Source: Longimicrobium sp.
Lineage (GTDB): Bacteria > Gemmatimonadota > Gemmatimonadetes > Longimicrobiales > Longimicrobiaceae
Length of the DNA: 64,000 bases
Direction: 5' to 3'
Assembly: GCA_036377595.1 (NCBI GenBank)
Contig: DASUYB010000088.1
Location: forward strand, 1-64,000
The notes beneath the pieces were generated by a model. The model searched no databases, was not told the origin of the DNA, and worked only from the letters and a program-made list of their open reading frames with translations. Numbering within the stretch: the stretch's first letter is position 1; every line of letters starts with the position of its first letter. Positions 25,975 through 34,701 of this stretch are shown here, piece by piece. Both the position numbers and the translations under genes were made by a program.

Positions 25975-26028
25975 TTATTGACCACCTGTACAATTCAGTG
26001 TAGCTTCTCTTGAACGGTTGGTCAATAA
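25975..26028. promoter_or_regulatory. Probable TetR operator region
   Basis: A perfect 10-base inverted repeat TTATTGACCA (25975-25984) and TGGTCAATAA (26019-26028) is separated by 34 bases. The right half continues as TTGAACGGTTGGTCAA, a TetR-type dyad. It lies between the tetR gene and a truncated divergent gene start at 26030, so it may have controlled both. Confidence 0.5.
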
Positions 26029-26029
26029 G

Positions 26030-26379
26030 ATGTCTGCCAAGCGTTTGCCGGTTGCGGACGAACGCCGGCAGACGAGCTCACCCGGAGAAGGAAAGCCGCG
26101 ATGGCGTGCCGCCTCAGCCATCTTACGGCAACCGGGCAGCCCGGCTCGACGCCCGAGCGCGCGCAGGCGCCGAGGTCCGCGACACCGACATCGCCCGCGA
26201 GCACTCGCCCGCGTCTTCGGCCGCTCCTGCGCCCCTGGTCCGCTTCTTCGGAGGGATCGGGCTGTCGGCGGCCCGTGAGTTCAGCCGGCTGCTGGGGGGC
26301 GGGGTGGAGGATCGAGAGCGAGCCGGGGCGCGGGAGCATCCTCCGCGTCCAGCTTCCCCGCACGCGTGGAGACGAGTGA
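26030..26379 (+). pseudogene. Scar: regulator start joined to kinase end
   Basis: The ATG at 26030 begins MSAKRLPVADERRQ, like the first residues of many TetR regulators, but the helix-turn-helix never follows. Near 26255-26379 another frame reads G-W-R-I-E-S-E-P-G-R-G-S-I-L-R-V-Q-L-P, the last strand of a HATPase_c domain, ending in a stop that overlaps the next gene's ATG (TGATG). Both ends look like remnants joined by deletion. The regulator-start reading is tentative; the kinase tail is clearer. Confidence 0.4.
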
Positions 26380-27614
26380 TGCCGAGGAGAGAGCCGCCGG
26401 CCTCGTTCGCCAACGGCCGCGGACGCGAGCATGCCCTGCAGCGGGCCGTCGCCGTCCCCGCGCCGGCCGCGGAAGCGATGCGGCTGGCCGACTTCATCGT
26501 CGCGAACCGCGAGCCGATCCTTGCGGAGTGGGAGGCGTTCGCGCGCACCTGCACGCCGGCCAGCGGGGCGATGGACATCGTGGCGCTGCGTGACCATGCC
26601 AACGAGATGCTCACGGTCATCGCCGCCGACCTGCGCACGCCGCAGGGCGAAGACGCGCGGTCGGAGAAGTCGAAGGGAAACGCGCCGGACGACGGCGCGG
26701 ACTCGCCGACGGCGGCCGAGGAGCACGGGGCCGGACGGGCCGAGAGCGGATTCACCGTCGAGCAGATGGTGTCCGAGTACCGCGCCCTGCGCGCCAGCGT
26801 GATCCGGCTGTGGACGCTCGGGCGGGGCGAGCTCGGGCCGGCGGACCTGGCCGACCTGACCCGGTTCAACGAGGCCATCGACCAGTCGCTGGCCGAGTCG
26901 CTGTCGCGGTACACCGACGACCTGGACTACTCCAAGGAGATGTTCCTGGCGATCCTAGGGCACGATCTGCGGACGCCGCTCGGGGCGGTGAGCACGTCCG
27001 CGCAGTTCATGCTCGACACCCAGGAACTGAAGGAGCCCTCCCTGACGCTCACCTCCCGGATTGCCAGCAGCTCCGCCCGCATGATCCAGATGGTCGGCGA
27101 CCTTCTGGACTTCACCCGCAGCCGCCTGGGCGGCGGGATCCCGGTGGTGCGCGCCGACATGAGCATGGCGAAGGCGGTGCACGACGTGGTGGACGAGCTC
27201 GCCGCGGCGCGCCCCGACCGGACGCTGCAGGTCGAAACCCGCGGCGCGCAGCGGGGGGAGTGGGACTGCGCGCGCATCACCCAGGCGCTGACCAACCTGG
27301 TGGGGAACGCGCTCGAGCACGGCTCCCCCGGGACCGTCGTCCGAGTCGACGTCCAGGGCAACGACGACGAGATCACGGTGGCCGTCCACAACCGCGGAGC
27401 CGCAATCGCGGCGGACCGGCTGAACGGGATCTTCAACCCCATGAAGCCGCGGGAGGCGGGCGGGAGCACTACCGCGGGCGGGTCGGCCGGGCACCTGGGG
27501 CTGGGGCTCTACATCGCCGAGCGGATCGTGAACGCGCACCACGGCAGGATCGACGTGGAGTCTTCGGAAGAGCGCGGCACCACCTTCACCGTCCACCTGC
27601 CGCGCCACGGATGA
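26379..27614 (+). CDS. Histidine kinase with RsbRD-like N-terminus
   Basis: 411 residues from the ATG overlapping the upstream fragment's stop; the frame is open further upstream but not protein-like. Residues ~28-175 resemble the RsbRD N-terminal helical domain (F-I-V-A-N-R-E-P-I-L-A-E-W-E-A-F-A), with an acidic insertion. HisKA follows with acceptor His195 (I-L-G-H-D-L-R-T-P-L-G-A). HATPase_c has the N-box N-L-V-G-N-A-L-E-H, a weakened G1 box (H-N-R-G-A-A-I) and G2 L-G-L-G-L-Y-I-A. It is cytoplasmic with no adjacent regulator. Confidence 0.85.
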   Translation: MPRREPPASFANGRGREHALQRAVAVPAPAAEAMRLADFIVANREPILAEWEAFARTCTPASGAMDIVALRDHANEMLTVIAADLRTPQGEDARSEKSKGNAPDDGADSPTAAEEHGAGRAESGFTVEQMVSEYRALRASVIRLWTLGRGELGPADLADLTRFNEAIDQSLAESLSRYTDDLDYSKEMFLAILGHDLRTPLGAVSTSAQFMLDTQELKEPSLTLTSRIASSSARMIQMVGDLLDFTRSRLGGGIPVVRADMSMAKAVHDVVDELAAARPDRTLQVETRGAQRGEWDCARITQALTNLVGNALEHGSPGTVVRVDVQGNDDEITVAVHNRGAAIAADRLNGIFNPMKPREAGGSTTAGGSAGHLGLGLYIAERIVNAHHGRIDVESSEERGTTFTVHLPRHG

Positions 27615-27812
27615 GCGCCGGCCGCATTCCGCGCATCGTTCTGCCGGTGCGGCCTGGCCCCCCGGGTCGTCCGGCGCCTGCGTGTACCACGCGGGCGCGC
27701 CGCGGCGGACAGGTCCGGTCTGAACCCGTCCGGGGATTCCCGGCCCACGAGCGGCCGGACCCCGCGGGTTCCATCACCGACCCGGTGCGGAACACCCGCG
27801 GAGGAGCCGCGC

Positions 27813-28178
27813 ATGGACGATCCCGCCGGCTCTATGGACCGATGGACCCGGTCGCCCAATCCTGACGGCCGCGCAGGTAACTCACAGCAAAGCGAGGCGA
27901 TTGTGACTCCCTCCTCCGACGCTCCTCCTGGGATGCTTCATCCGCCGGGCACCGACGCCTTCCCCACGACCGCTCCGCACGGCGTGAGGCCCTATGCCAG
28001 CACGCGCCGGACGTCCCGGCTGGCCCGCTGGTGGCACGCGATCTTCGCGCGGAACGCATACGCGCGCGGGCCCGACACGGTGCGGTCCGGGCGCAGCGGC
28101 CACCGCTTCTTCCAACACCTGATCGAGACGGATGACACGAACGGCGCCCCCGCCGGTCACGAGGCGGGGGAGAAGTAG
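27813..28178 (+). CDS. Small hypothetical protein
   Basis: 121 residues from an ATG with a strong GGAGGAG ribosome site 7 bases upstream; a GTG at 27903 would give 91 residues. It is mostly low-complexity, with a tryptophan-containing basic segment (S-R-L-A-R-W-W-H-A-I-F-A-R-N-A-Y-A-R). No family is recognised. It is the last gene before the accessory island. Confidence 0.35.
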   Translation: MDDPAGSMDRWTRSPNPDGRAGNSQQSEAIVTPSSDAPPGMLHPPGTDAFPTTAPHGVRPYASTRRTSRLARWWHAIFARNAYARGPDTVRSGRSGHRFFQHLIETDDTNGAPAGHEAGEK

Positions 28179-28793
28179 CCGCGCCCTGCTCTCCCCCGCT
28201 CCTTGTCGTGATGCAGGAACGGAGGTTTACGGGTGCAGCTCGGCGCGCGGCTCATTTCCGGGCCGCGTGAAAGTGATGGAACTGAACCAAGCGCGCGCAG
28301 GCGGCGGGGTGGTGTGGATTCCGTGCGTGAAGCGGCAAGGGGAAAGGCTCCGCGAGCACTGCGCTCACGGAGCCGATTTCTACTAGCCAACTTTATTTCT
28401 TACCAGGCTAGCCAACTTTATTAGTTCAGCACAGCTGCTGCTGTGCGATGATAATAAACTCGGCTACCGGAACAACAGCAAATACCCGCGAAATTCGAGA
28501 ACGTCTAAAGAATTACTCGGCTACTGAGCAGGGATTCAGACGAAGGAGGGTGATTGCATGCGAAATAATAGAGTTGGCTACTCGTCCCAAGGACCGTCCC
28601 GCGCGCCTCCCGCAACGGTGCGGCGATGGCCTCGCGCTCAAGCGCGGCACCGCCCCCAGCGCTGGACGGCGCGGTTGTCCCCGCCTGGCGCGCCAGTTTC
28701 CTCTATCCGGACTGAACCCCCCACAGCACCACGCTCAACTCCTCCTCCGTCACGCCGCCGTACTCGATAGCAATCCGCCCCCGCGCTGCGGCG
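28179..28793. other. Boundary region of the accessory island, no intact gene
   Basis: The GC content drops between about 28380 and 28570. A short plus-strand frame from 28448 and a minus-strand stretch reading R-I-A-I-E-Y-G-G-V-T-E-E-E-L near 28710-28790 may be gene debris, but neither has convincing support. The main content is the motif array listed separately. Confidence 0.4.
28384..28580. repeat. Array of TAGCC(A/G)A(C/G)T-type motifs in two orientations
   Basis: TAGCCAACTTTATT occurs at 28384-28397 and 28409-28422. Inverted relatives follow: AATAAACTCGGCTA (28453-28466), ATTACTCGGCTA (ending 28523) and AATAGAGTTGGCTA (28567-28580). The last three end exactly 57 bases apart. Such spaced, partly conserved motifs are typical of transposase or integrase binding sites at element ends. 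No recombinase gene is in the window, so this is an inference. Confidence 0.5.
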
Positions 28794-29885
28794 CTAGAGT
28801 GCTATCTCAAACCTGCGCTGCAGCTGTTCTTCTGCATTTTTGCAGCATGGGTGCCCGGCGACGAGCGTGCTGGGCACTTGAGCATAAAGTGGTTCTATCG
28901 CCAGCGACCGAACGCGCGGAGCGTCACGGACCGGACCGAGAAGCTCTTCCAGGCGTCCAGCATCCGGACGGTCAGCCCACGCGCATGTGAGCCGAAAATA
29001 CGATGGCTGGAGCTCGCGCTCAGCGAACGAGAGCGGTTGGACCAGTCCGGAGGCTTCCACTTTCCTTCGAATCGCGTTCGCGCGCCGCTGCCGTGCACCC
29101 AGACGGCGCAGAGCGGCGGAGAAATCCTCGTTGGCCCACACCGCGGCGACCGGGTGGATACGGAGGTTTAACGCGAACTCATTGGCGAGTCGCAGACCGA
29201 GTTCCCGCTTGTGCCGGTGCGGGTGCTGGGTCAGCCACACGAGGCGTGCGTAGAGGTTGTCGTCGTCGGTGAGCACCGCCCCGCCCTCCCCCGCGAAGAG
29301 CGTCTTCCCAGCCGTAAACGAGGTGACCACCACGTGCGCGAGCGCCCCAGCGGGCCGTCCCTCGCGCGTCGCCCCCAAGCTTTGCGCAGCATCATGGATG
29401 TACCACAGCCCCTTCTCGTCCGCTAGCGAGCGGAGAGCTTCGTCGTCGGCAGGCACGCCAAACAGGTCAACGGCAAGCAGCGCCCGCACTCGGGAGCTAA
29501 GAGCCTCTTGTGCTGCGGCAGGACAGAGGGTGAGTGTCAACGGATCGACATCTCCAAACAGCAATCGGGCACCGACGTGGAGGAACCCCGCGATACTTCC
29601 CCCCCAGGCAAGCGGCGGCGCAACCACCTCCCCCTCCCCGAGGTCCAGCGCGATCGCCACCGCGAGCAGAGCGGACGTGGCGTTGGCCACCACCAGCGCG
29701 TGCCGTTTCCCATAGTGCCGGCGGAGACGGTCCTCGAGCTCGCCCACTGCCCCAGTCCCGAGCAGGTGCTCGTGCGCGGCAGCTGCATCAACCCGCGCCC
29801 GACGCAGATACGCCACCACCGCGGCCTCCACGCCGGGGGCGGCGCTGCCGACGCCCCGCGCCGCCCGTGCGGTCTGGCTAGACAT
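28794..29885 (-). CDS. DegT/DnrJ/EryC1/StrS-type aminotransferase
   Basis: 363 residues from the ATG at 29885, which lies inside the end of the AAA gene (8-base overlap). The fold type I sugar-aminotransferase pattern is clear: V-A-N-A-T-S-A-L near 75, D-A-A-Q-S-L-G-A for cofactor binding, and the internal aldimine lysine in S-F-T-A-G-K-T-L, followed by G-G-A-V-L-T-D-D. Typical members aminate nucleotide-linked keto sugars, but some act on other carbonyls. There are no sugar-nucleotide genes nearby, so the substrate is open. It is the last gene of the second island operon and translationally linked to the ATPase. Confidence 0.82.
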   Translation of the reverse strand: MSSQTARAARGVGSAAPGVEAAVVAYLRRARVDAAAAHEHLLGTGAVGELEDRLRRHYGKRHALVVANATSALLAVAIALDLGEGEVVAPPLAWGGSIAGFLHVGARLLFGDVDPLTLTLCPAAAQEALSSRVRALLAVDLFGVPADDEALRSLADEKGLWYIHDAAQSLGATREGRPAGALAHVVVTSFTAGKTLFAGEGGAVLTDDDNLYARLVWLTQHPHRHKRELGLRLANEFALNLRIHPVAAVWANEDFSAALRRLGARQRRANAIRRKVEASGLVQPLSFAERELQPSYFRLTCAWADRPDAGRLEELLGPVRDAPRVRSLAIEPLYAQVPSTLVAGHPCCKNAEEQLQRRFEIAL

Positions 29886-31692
29886 GGGCACCCGGCCCGA
29901 GCGCGCGGATACGCGCATCCAGCCGCTCCACGTCCACGTCTCCGCTAACAGGATCCACTAGCTCCCGGAGGTGGGCCGGGTACGGATAGGCGCCGGGGTC
30001 GGCATACCAAGGCAGGTAGCGCTTCGACGTGCACGCTCGGATCGCCCACAGGTCCGCGTATTCGCTGGATACGCGGTCTGCGCTGGGCCGGAGATCGCGA
30101 GCCGCCTGCAGCACGATCTTGGGGTCGAGCCCGGACGCCGCCAGAAGAGCCATGCTCAGCGCCGCGCGAATCTCCCGGGGCGACGCGCCCTTGTCGTAGA
30201 ACAGGTCGGCCGCGCCCCGCACCTCGTCAGGGCCCAGCCGGGCCTCCGGCATCATTCGCGTGGCGATCACGGAGATGATGGCGGGATAATCCTCCCGCAG
30301 CGGTTGGAGCACCGGCACGATGGTGAACCGGCTCCGCATCGCGGCGCCCATCCGCCACGGGCAGTTGGTCGTGGCCACCAGGAGCGACCGGCCCCGCCGC
30401 GATTCGTCCGAGAGGGCCGTGAGTAGTGCGGCAGTTACCGCCCTGCTCGCGCCCGAGTCGCCGTCGAAATCGGAGCGCTCCAGGGGAAGCGCCTCGGTGA
30501 TCTCGTCCACGAACGCCACGTTGGGCGTCCAGTCGGAAAGCGCCAGCGTCAGGAGGCGGGCCTTCCGTTCTGTCTCGCCCACGATTCCACCCTTGGGCGA
30601 GTGGACCTGGTATGCCGACGCTCGCGCCTCGCGCGCCGCGAGGAGCGCCAGGTCCGTCTTCCCCGTACCGGGCGGCCCCACCAGGAGAACGTTGGCCGGG
30701 ATGTGCGGGTTGCCGTGCAGAAGCCCGTTCCCGAACCGGAGCAGGAGGTCCAGGGGACACTTGATGTTGCAGCCGACCAGCCGGAGCTGGTCGATCCGGC
30801 GGGTGTCGAGCACGGTGAGGGTGTGCTCCGAGAGAATGACCACGTCGCGGCTCTTTTGCTCCTGCAGCTCTTCCACCGTCACCGGAGCCGCGCGCAGGTG
30901 CGAGGCGCGCATCCGCCCTTCGAGGCCCCGGTTGGGGGTGTTGCTCGTCAGCCGCGCGACGTCCTCGTCCGTGACTCCCTCTTCGAAGCGGGCCTCCGGG
31001 TACACCGCGCGCGCGGCGACCAGGAACGCGTACTTCTCGGTCGCGTCGGGCTGCCCCAGCCGGACGGGATGCAGCACGCCGGCCACCAGGTCGTCGATCC
31101 GTCCCTCGCGGCCGTGGAACACCACGAGGTTTCCCGACTGCCTGAGCGCGTTGCTTTGCCCCAGGATGTGGGCGAGTTCCACCGCCGTGATCTCCGGATC
31201 GGTCCGCCCGGTCCCCTCGCCGCTCGGCGTCAGGTGCTCGGCGAATTCCAGCACGAAGACGAACCGGAGCGGCATGCCGTCGCTCCAGGCGAGACCCTCG
31301 GCGGGGGCGCGCGCCAGCGCGGCGATGCCGCGGATCACCCGCACCATCTCGTGCTCGTCCGCTTGGACTTCGAGCAGCCTGTGCGAGCGCAGCACCGTCT
31401 CGATTGTGTGGCGGTCGCGCCCGTCCCGCAGGCGCGGCGCATCCCAGTCCAGCCCGTTCGCCAGCGAGTACGTCAACAGGTGCATGCCGTGCGCGCTGCG
31501 TGCATGTCTGCGCAGGTGTTCCAGCAGCGTCAGCAGACGCCCTTCTCCGTCCGCCACCGGATCGTAGAGCGAGCGGCCCGTGACGAGCAGCGCGCAGTTC
31601 CCCTCAGTGTAGGCCTGCAGGATCCGCTCGGCCGGCGGGAGACGCGGCGGCGTCGCGCGGGCGTCCGGTGGGTCCAGGGTCACGGGTGCCAT
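29878..31692 (-). CDS. AAA-family ATPase with large N-terminal region
   Basis: 604 residues. The C-terminal half is an AAA module: Walker A G-P-P-G-T-G-K-T near 339-346, Walker B V-A-F-V-D-E-I near 393-399, sensor 1 in L-V-A-T-T-N, an arginine-finger-like S-R-F and a helical lid. Residues 20-330 have an alpha/beta layout without a P-loop (L-L-V-T-G-R-S-L-Y-D-P, R-F-V-F-V-L-E-F, N-L-V-V-F-H-G-R-E-G-R-I-D-D), possibly a degenerate ATPase domain. It probably remodels partner proteins. The co-encoded vWA-like lipoprotein recalls MoxR/vWA pairs, although here the ATPase is not MoxR-like in sequence. It starts 15 bases after the previous gene. Confidence 0.8.
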   Translation of the reverse strand: MAPVTLDPPDARATPPRLPPAERILQAYTEGNCALLVTGRSLYDPVADGEGRLLTLLEHLRRHARSAHGMHLLTYSLANGLDWDAPRLRDGRDRHTIETVLRSHRLLEVQADEHEMVRVIRGIAALARAPAEGLAWSDGMPLRFVFVLEFAEHLTPSGEGTGRTDPEITAVELAHILGQSNALRQSGNLVVFHGREGRIDDLVAGVLHPVRLGQPDATEKYAFLVAARAVYPEARFEEGVTDEDVARLTSNTPNRGLEGRMRASHLRAAPVTVEELQEQKSRDVVILSEHTLTVLDTRRIDQLRLVGCNIKCPLDLLLRFGNGLLHGNPHIPANVLLVGPPGTGKTDLALLAAREARASAYQVHSPKGGIVGETERKARLLTLALSDWTPNVAFVDEITEALPLERSDFDGDSGASRAVTAALLTALSDESRRGRSLLVATTNCPWRMGAAMRSRFTIVPVLQPLREDYPAIISVIATRMMPEARLGPDEVRGAADLFYDKGASPREIRAALSMALLAASGLDPKIVLQAARDLRPSADRVSSEYADLWAIRACTSKRYLPWYADPGAYPYPAHLRELVDPVSGDVDVERLDARIRALGPGAHV

Positions 31693-31707
31693 GCGCTCCT
31701 CCTCCGG

Positions 31708-32553
31708 TCAGCCCCGCTGCGACGCCTGCGGGCGCACGTTCCGCCGCCGCGCGTGTGCGTGCTCCGATGCCGCGGGCACGCGCGCCTCCGGCTTCGGGCG
31801 CAGGATGCCCCCCACGAAGTCACGCGCCGCCGCGAGCTGGCATACGCCGCCAGTGCAGGTGCGTGCTGGAGCGCTCGAGCGGACGCCGGCCGCCTCCAGC
31901 GCCGCATCGAAGCGGTCGAGGATGTCGCCGCATGACCCGTCGTACACCCCGATCACCTCGGTTTCCAGGGCGGCGTCGCCCTCCGCCGAGGTGCGAAGCT
32001 CGCTGACCAGCGCGTGCCCCGCCGGGTGCTCCGCCACAATCCGCACGGTGCCGTCAGCCGTCACGCGGGTATCCACCGCCGAGAAGCCGAGGGTGTCGGC
32101 GGCGCGGGCGCAGGCGGACACCACGCACCGGGTGAACAGGGTGCCGTGCTCCACCCGGACAGCCTGGAGCAGGTCCTCCCGCGCGCGCATGGCCTGAGCG
32201 GGCGTGACGGCTGCCCGGAGGGCGCGGAGGGGAGCGGCGAGCCGCTGCACGTCGGCGACCACGTAGCCGGCCAGGCTCGCCGCCGCCTCGACCCTGATCC
32301 GGTCGGTAGCCGCGAGTGATCCTGCGGCACCGGCCACGGCCGCCAGACTCGACGTCTCCTGGTCCCGTGCCGCGCGAAGCGGCGGTATCACTCCCTCCGT
32401 CACGGCACGCAACGCGGGCCGGGCCGCCGCGCGTACGGCGGACCCCGCCGCGCGGAGGAGCAGGGCGGCCAGGGCCGCCCCAGCCATCACGGACTCCGCC
32501 GTCACGGCAGAGGCTACCCCGCTGATCCTTGGTCGGCTCGTGACTGCGCTCAT
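31708..32553 (-). CDS. Hypothetical alanine-rich protein
   Basis: 281 residues from the ATG at 32553 with GGGAGGTAC upstream. The N-terminal 130 residues are Ala/Arg-rich helices, one hydrophobic enough (V-M-A-G-A-A-L-A-A-L-L-L) to be membrane-associated. The middle (T-A-D-G-T-V-R-I-V-A-E-H-P-A-G-H-A-L) has beta strands and a few cysteines, including C-x-x-x-x-C near the end. I do not recognise a family. It lies between the membrane protein and the ATPase in the same operon, so a shared complex is likely. Confidence 0.6.
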   Translation of the reverse strand: MSAVTSRPRISGVASAVTAESVMAGAALAALLLRAAGSAVRAAARPALRAVTEGVIPPLRAARDQETSSLAAVAGAAGSLAATDRIRVEAAASLAGYVVADVQRLAAPLRALRAAVTPAQAMRAREDLLQAVRVEHGTLFTRCVVSACARAADTLGFSAVDTRVTADGTVRIVAEHPAGHALVSELRTSAEGDAALETEVIGVYDGSCGDILDRFDAALEAAGVRSSAPARTCTGGVCQLAAARDFVGGILRPKPEARVPAASEHAHARRRNVRPQASQRG

Positions 32554-32596
32554 CGGTACCTCCCGAGTTCTGGGTTCAGTTCTGGATCGAGCGGGT

Positions 32597-33715
32597 TCAG
32601 ACGTGAAATTCCGCATCCCTGTCGCGGAGCCGCGCGTCGAGGATCCGGCGGAGGTACTCCGCCTCGGCCTGGGCATCGCCTTGGTCGTCCGGCCTCTCGG
32701 CGTCGGCCGGAGTGGACGCCCGCGCACCGTGCACGCCGGGCGGAGGCGGCGGCGGGGGCGCCTCGACCGAGGGCTCCTCGTTCCCCGCCGGCGGCGGCTC
32801 GTCACCGTCGGCGGAAAGCACCACGCGCTCGCCCAGCGCGTCGTTGATCAGGTCGGCCTCGTGTCGCGCCAGGAGGAGGGAAGAGAGGGGCGCGCCGTGA
32901 ATTCGCCGGTACTCGTCGAGTGCGGCGGAGTACGGGGGCATCGCCTCCCACGCCCGGCTGCGCGCGCTGTCGACACGGCGCTGCGCCCGGCCGGCTCGTC
33001 GCTCGAAGGCCCGCAGACGGAGCCTCCCGACCAAGTGGGAGATGCCGTCCAGCGTGGCCTGCGCGGTGAAGATCATGACGGCGTGGCACACGAAGGCGAG
33101 GGCGAGGATCCCGATCCCCAGCATCGCCGTGGCTGCATCGAGGACCTCTTCCTTGGCCTCAAGCGAGAGCCGGAGCGCGTACCAACTCATGGCAGGCATT
33201 ACCAGCGCCAGCGTGACAGCCACCACCCACCAGCCCCAAGCGGCCCCTCGAGCGGCGCGCCGGGCATGCTCACGCGAGGCAGCCACCTGCATTCCCACCA
33301 GAGTCTCGAGGCACTGCAGCGTCAGCGGCACCGGGAGGAGCATCCAGGGCGGCGGGGGCGCCCCTTCCGGGAGGATGTACGCCAGCGAGATGGCGAATTC
33401 GGCGACCGCGGCGAGGAGGATGACGTCGAGGGTGAGCACGCTGAGCGGCTTCACCATGCCAGAGAGGATGGCGCCGGCCATGCGCCGGACGCCGCCTTCC
33501 ACGACCGTTGGGTTCTCCTCCACGAAGCGCGTCCGCGCCTCCTCCCGCCGGTCCAGTTCCAGGCGTCGCATCTCATACTGCCCCGCGGCGTCCACGAGCT
33601 CCGCCCGCGTCGCCGCGACCTCACCCTGCGCGCCTTCCCGGGCCATAGCGGAGCGAGCGGCATCGACTCGCTGCGCCCGCTCGGCCCGTCGCGCATCGAA
33701 GTGGTTCTCGGGCAT
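32597..33715 (-). CDS. Membrane protein with four helices and coiled coils
   Basis: 372 residues from the ATG at 33715 after GTGAGGTG. An N-terminal helical, charged segment (about 1-75) is followed by two pairs of hydrophobic helices: L-T-L-D-V-I-L-L-A-A-V-A-E-F-A and W-M-L-L-P-V-P-L-T-L-Q, then W-V-V-A-V-T-L-A-L-V-M-P-A-M-S-W and I-G-I-L-A-L-A-F-V-C-H. A basic coiled coil follows, then an acidic, proline-rich tail (about 300-372). No family is recognised. It could anchor the ATPase or connect it with the lipoprotein encoded 8 bases upstream. Confidence 0.65.
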   Translation of the reverse strand: MPENHFDARRAERAQRVDAARSAMAREGAQGEVAATRAELVDAAGQYEMRRLELDRREEARTRFVEENPTVVEGGVRRMAGAILSGMVKPLSVLTLDVILLAAVAEFAISLAYILPEGAPPPPWMLLPVPLTLQCLETLVGMQVAASREHARRAARGAAWGWWVVAVTLALVMPAMSWYALRLSLEAKEEVLDAATAMLGIGILALAFVCHAVMIFTAQATLDGISHLVGRLRLRAFERRAGRAQRRVDSARSRAWEAMPPYSAALDEYRRIHGAPLSSLLLARHEADLINDALGERVVLSADGDEPPPAGNEEPSVEAPPPPPPPGVHGARASTPADAERPDDQGDAQAEAEYLRRILDARLRDRDAEFHV

Positions 33716-33723
33716 CGGACACC

Positions 33724-34548
33724 TCACTTCTGGCTGAGCACGAGCCGGATCGCGGCCTCCGGTGACTCGAGCTGAACCGGGGCGGGCCGCAGCTCCCTGA
33801 GCTCTTGCGGGAGCGTATCCGCGTTGACCACGTAGAACTCGGTCCCGGCGGGCAGGGGCCGGAGTGCACCCGAAACGTTGTTCTGGAGGTCGGAGATCAC
33901 GATGGCGACCCGCCGGGGCGGCGTTCCCCACTGGCCAGGCTCATCCAGGAAGTAGCCGATCCGGCTGATCGCGGTGATCACCGCTGAATGCGACGCGTCC
34001 CGGGGGTGGGAAAGCAGCGGCCCGGCCTCGGCGCGGAATACCTCGGCGGCGCGCTCCGCATCGGCCAGGCGCCGATGCTCCTCGGCGTTATATGCGGCGG
34101 TATCGGCTTGGTAGCGGCGAACCGAGCGGGCCACCTGCCGTGCGGTGCCCTGGCGGAGCGGCGCGTTGGGCGGCTTCCCGGGTTCGGGGACGTAGAACCG
34201 GATGAACGGCGTCCGCGAGTTCGAGTCCAGTTTCCCCAGCGCCAACTCGCCTCCGCACGCCTTCACCCGGTTCATGACCAGCGTCAGGTGCTCGATCCGG
34301 ATCTCAGGGGTGAGATTGCTGTCGGCCGATGCGCTCTTGTCCGGCACGATCGCGATCCGGAGCGGTGGTCCGCACGGCGCTTCCGCTGCTGCGGCGGCGG
34401 AGACCGTTGTTTCCGTCGGGTTCGGTCGGGCGGCGGTCCCCTGGCAGGCGGCAAGCCCCAGCGCGATGCCGAGGATTGCCAGGAGGCGCAGGCTGCGTCG
34501 AGCGCGAGCGCGCCGCCGCGGAGCAAGTGCTCTGTCGATCCCGGTCAT
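33724..34548 (-). CDS. vWA-like lipoprotein
   Basis: 274 residues with a strong GGAGGAGGAG ribosome site. The N-terminus is basic, then hydrophobic, then a lipobox L-A-A-C near residue 35. The mature domain reads I-A-I-V-P-D-K-S-A-S-A-D, a D-x-S-x-S-like MIDAS start. It ends with R-R-V-A-I-V-I-S-D-L-Q-N-N, as in von Willebrand factor A folds, with an inserted charged helix between. vWA domains bind protein partners via a metal. Outer-face anchoring, with an ATPase and membrane protein in the same operon, suggests a trans-envelope assembly. The fold assignment is moderate. Confidence 0.6.
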   Translation of the reverse strand: MTGIDRALAPRRRARARRSLRLLAILGIALGLAACQGTAARPNPTETTVSAAAAAEAPCGPPLRIAIVPDKSASADSNLTPEIRIEHLTLVMNRVKACGGELALGKLDSNSRTPFIRFYVPEPGKPPNAPLRQGTARQVARSVRRYQADTAAYNAEEHRRLADAERAAEVFRAEAGPLLSHPRDASHSAVITAISRIGYFLDEPGQWGTPPRRVAIVISDLQNNVSGALRPLPAGTEFYVVNADTLPQELRELRPAPVQLESPEAAIRLVLSQK

Positions 34549-34701
34549 CTCCTCCTCCTTCGTACGAGGTGTCGCCCGGAGCCGCAGTGCCCGCGCGCCT
34601 CAGCGACAACGGAGTGCGGCATTCCGGCACAGTGAAAGATCACCGGCGGCAGTCTGCACCAGTTAGCCTGCCCGGAGCGGCTTGGATGCGCCCGGATCGG
34701 G

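Noticed and set aside
28384-28580. A CRISPR array or a complete Tn7-like end
   Set aside because: Repeats are degenerate, in two orientations and too few for CRISPR. No tns genes or TG...CA termini are seen, so Tn7 origin cannot be claimed.
28448-28990. A 180-codon plus-strand gene at the island border
   Set aside because: It has no ribosome site or family match and overlaps the end of the well-supported aminotransferase gene on the other strand.
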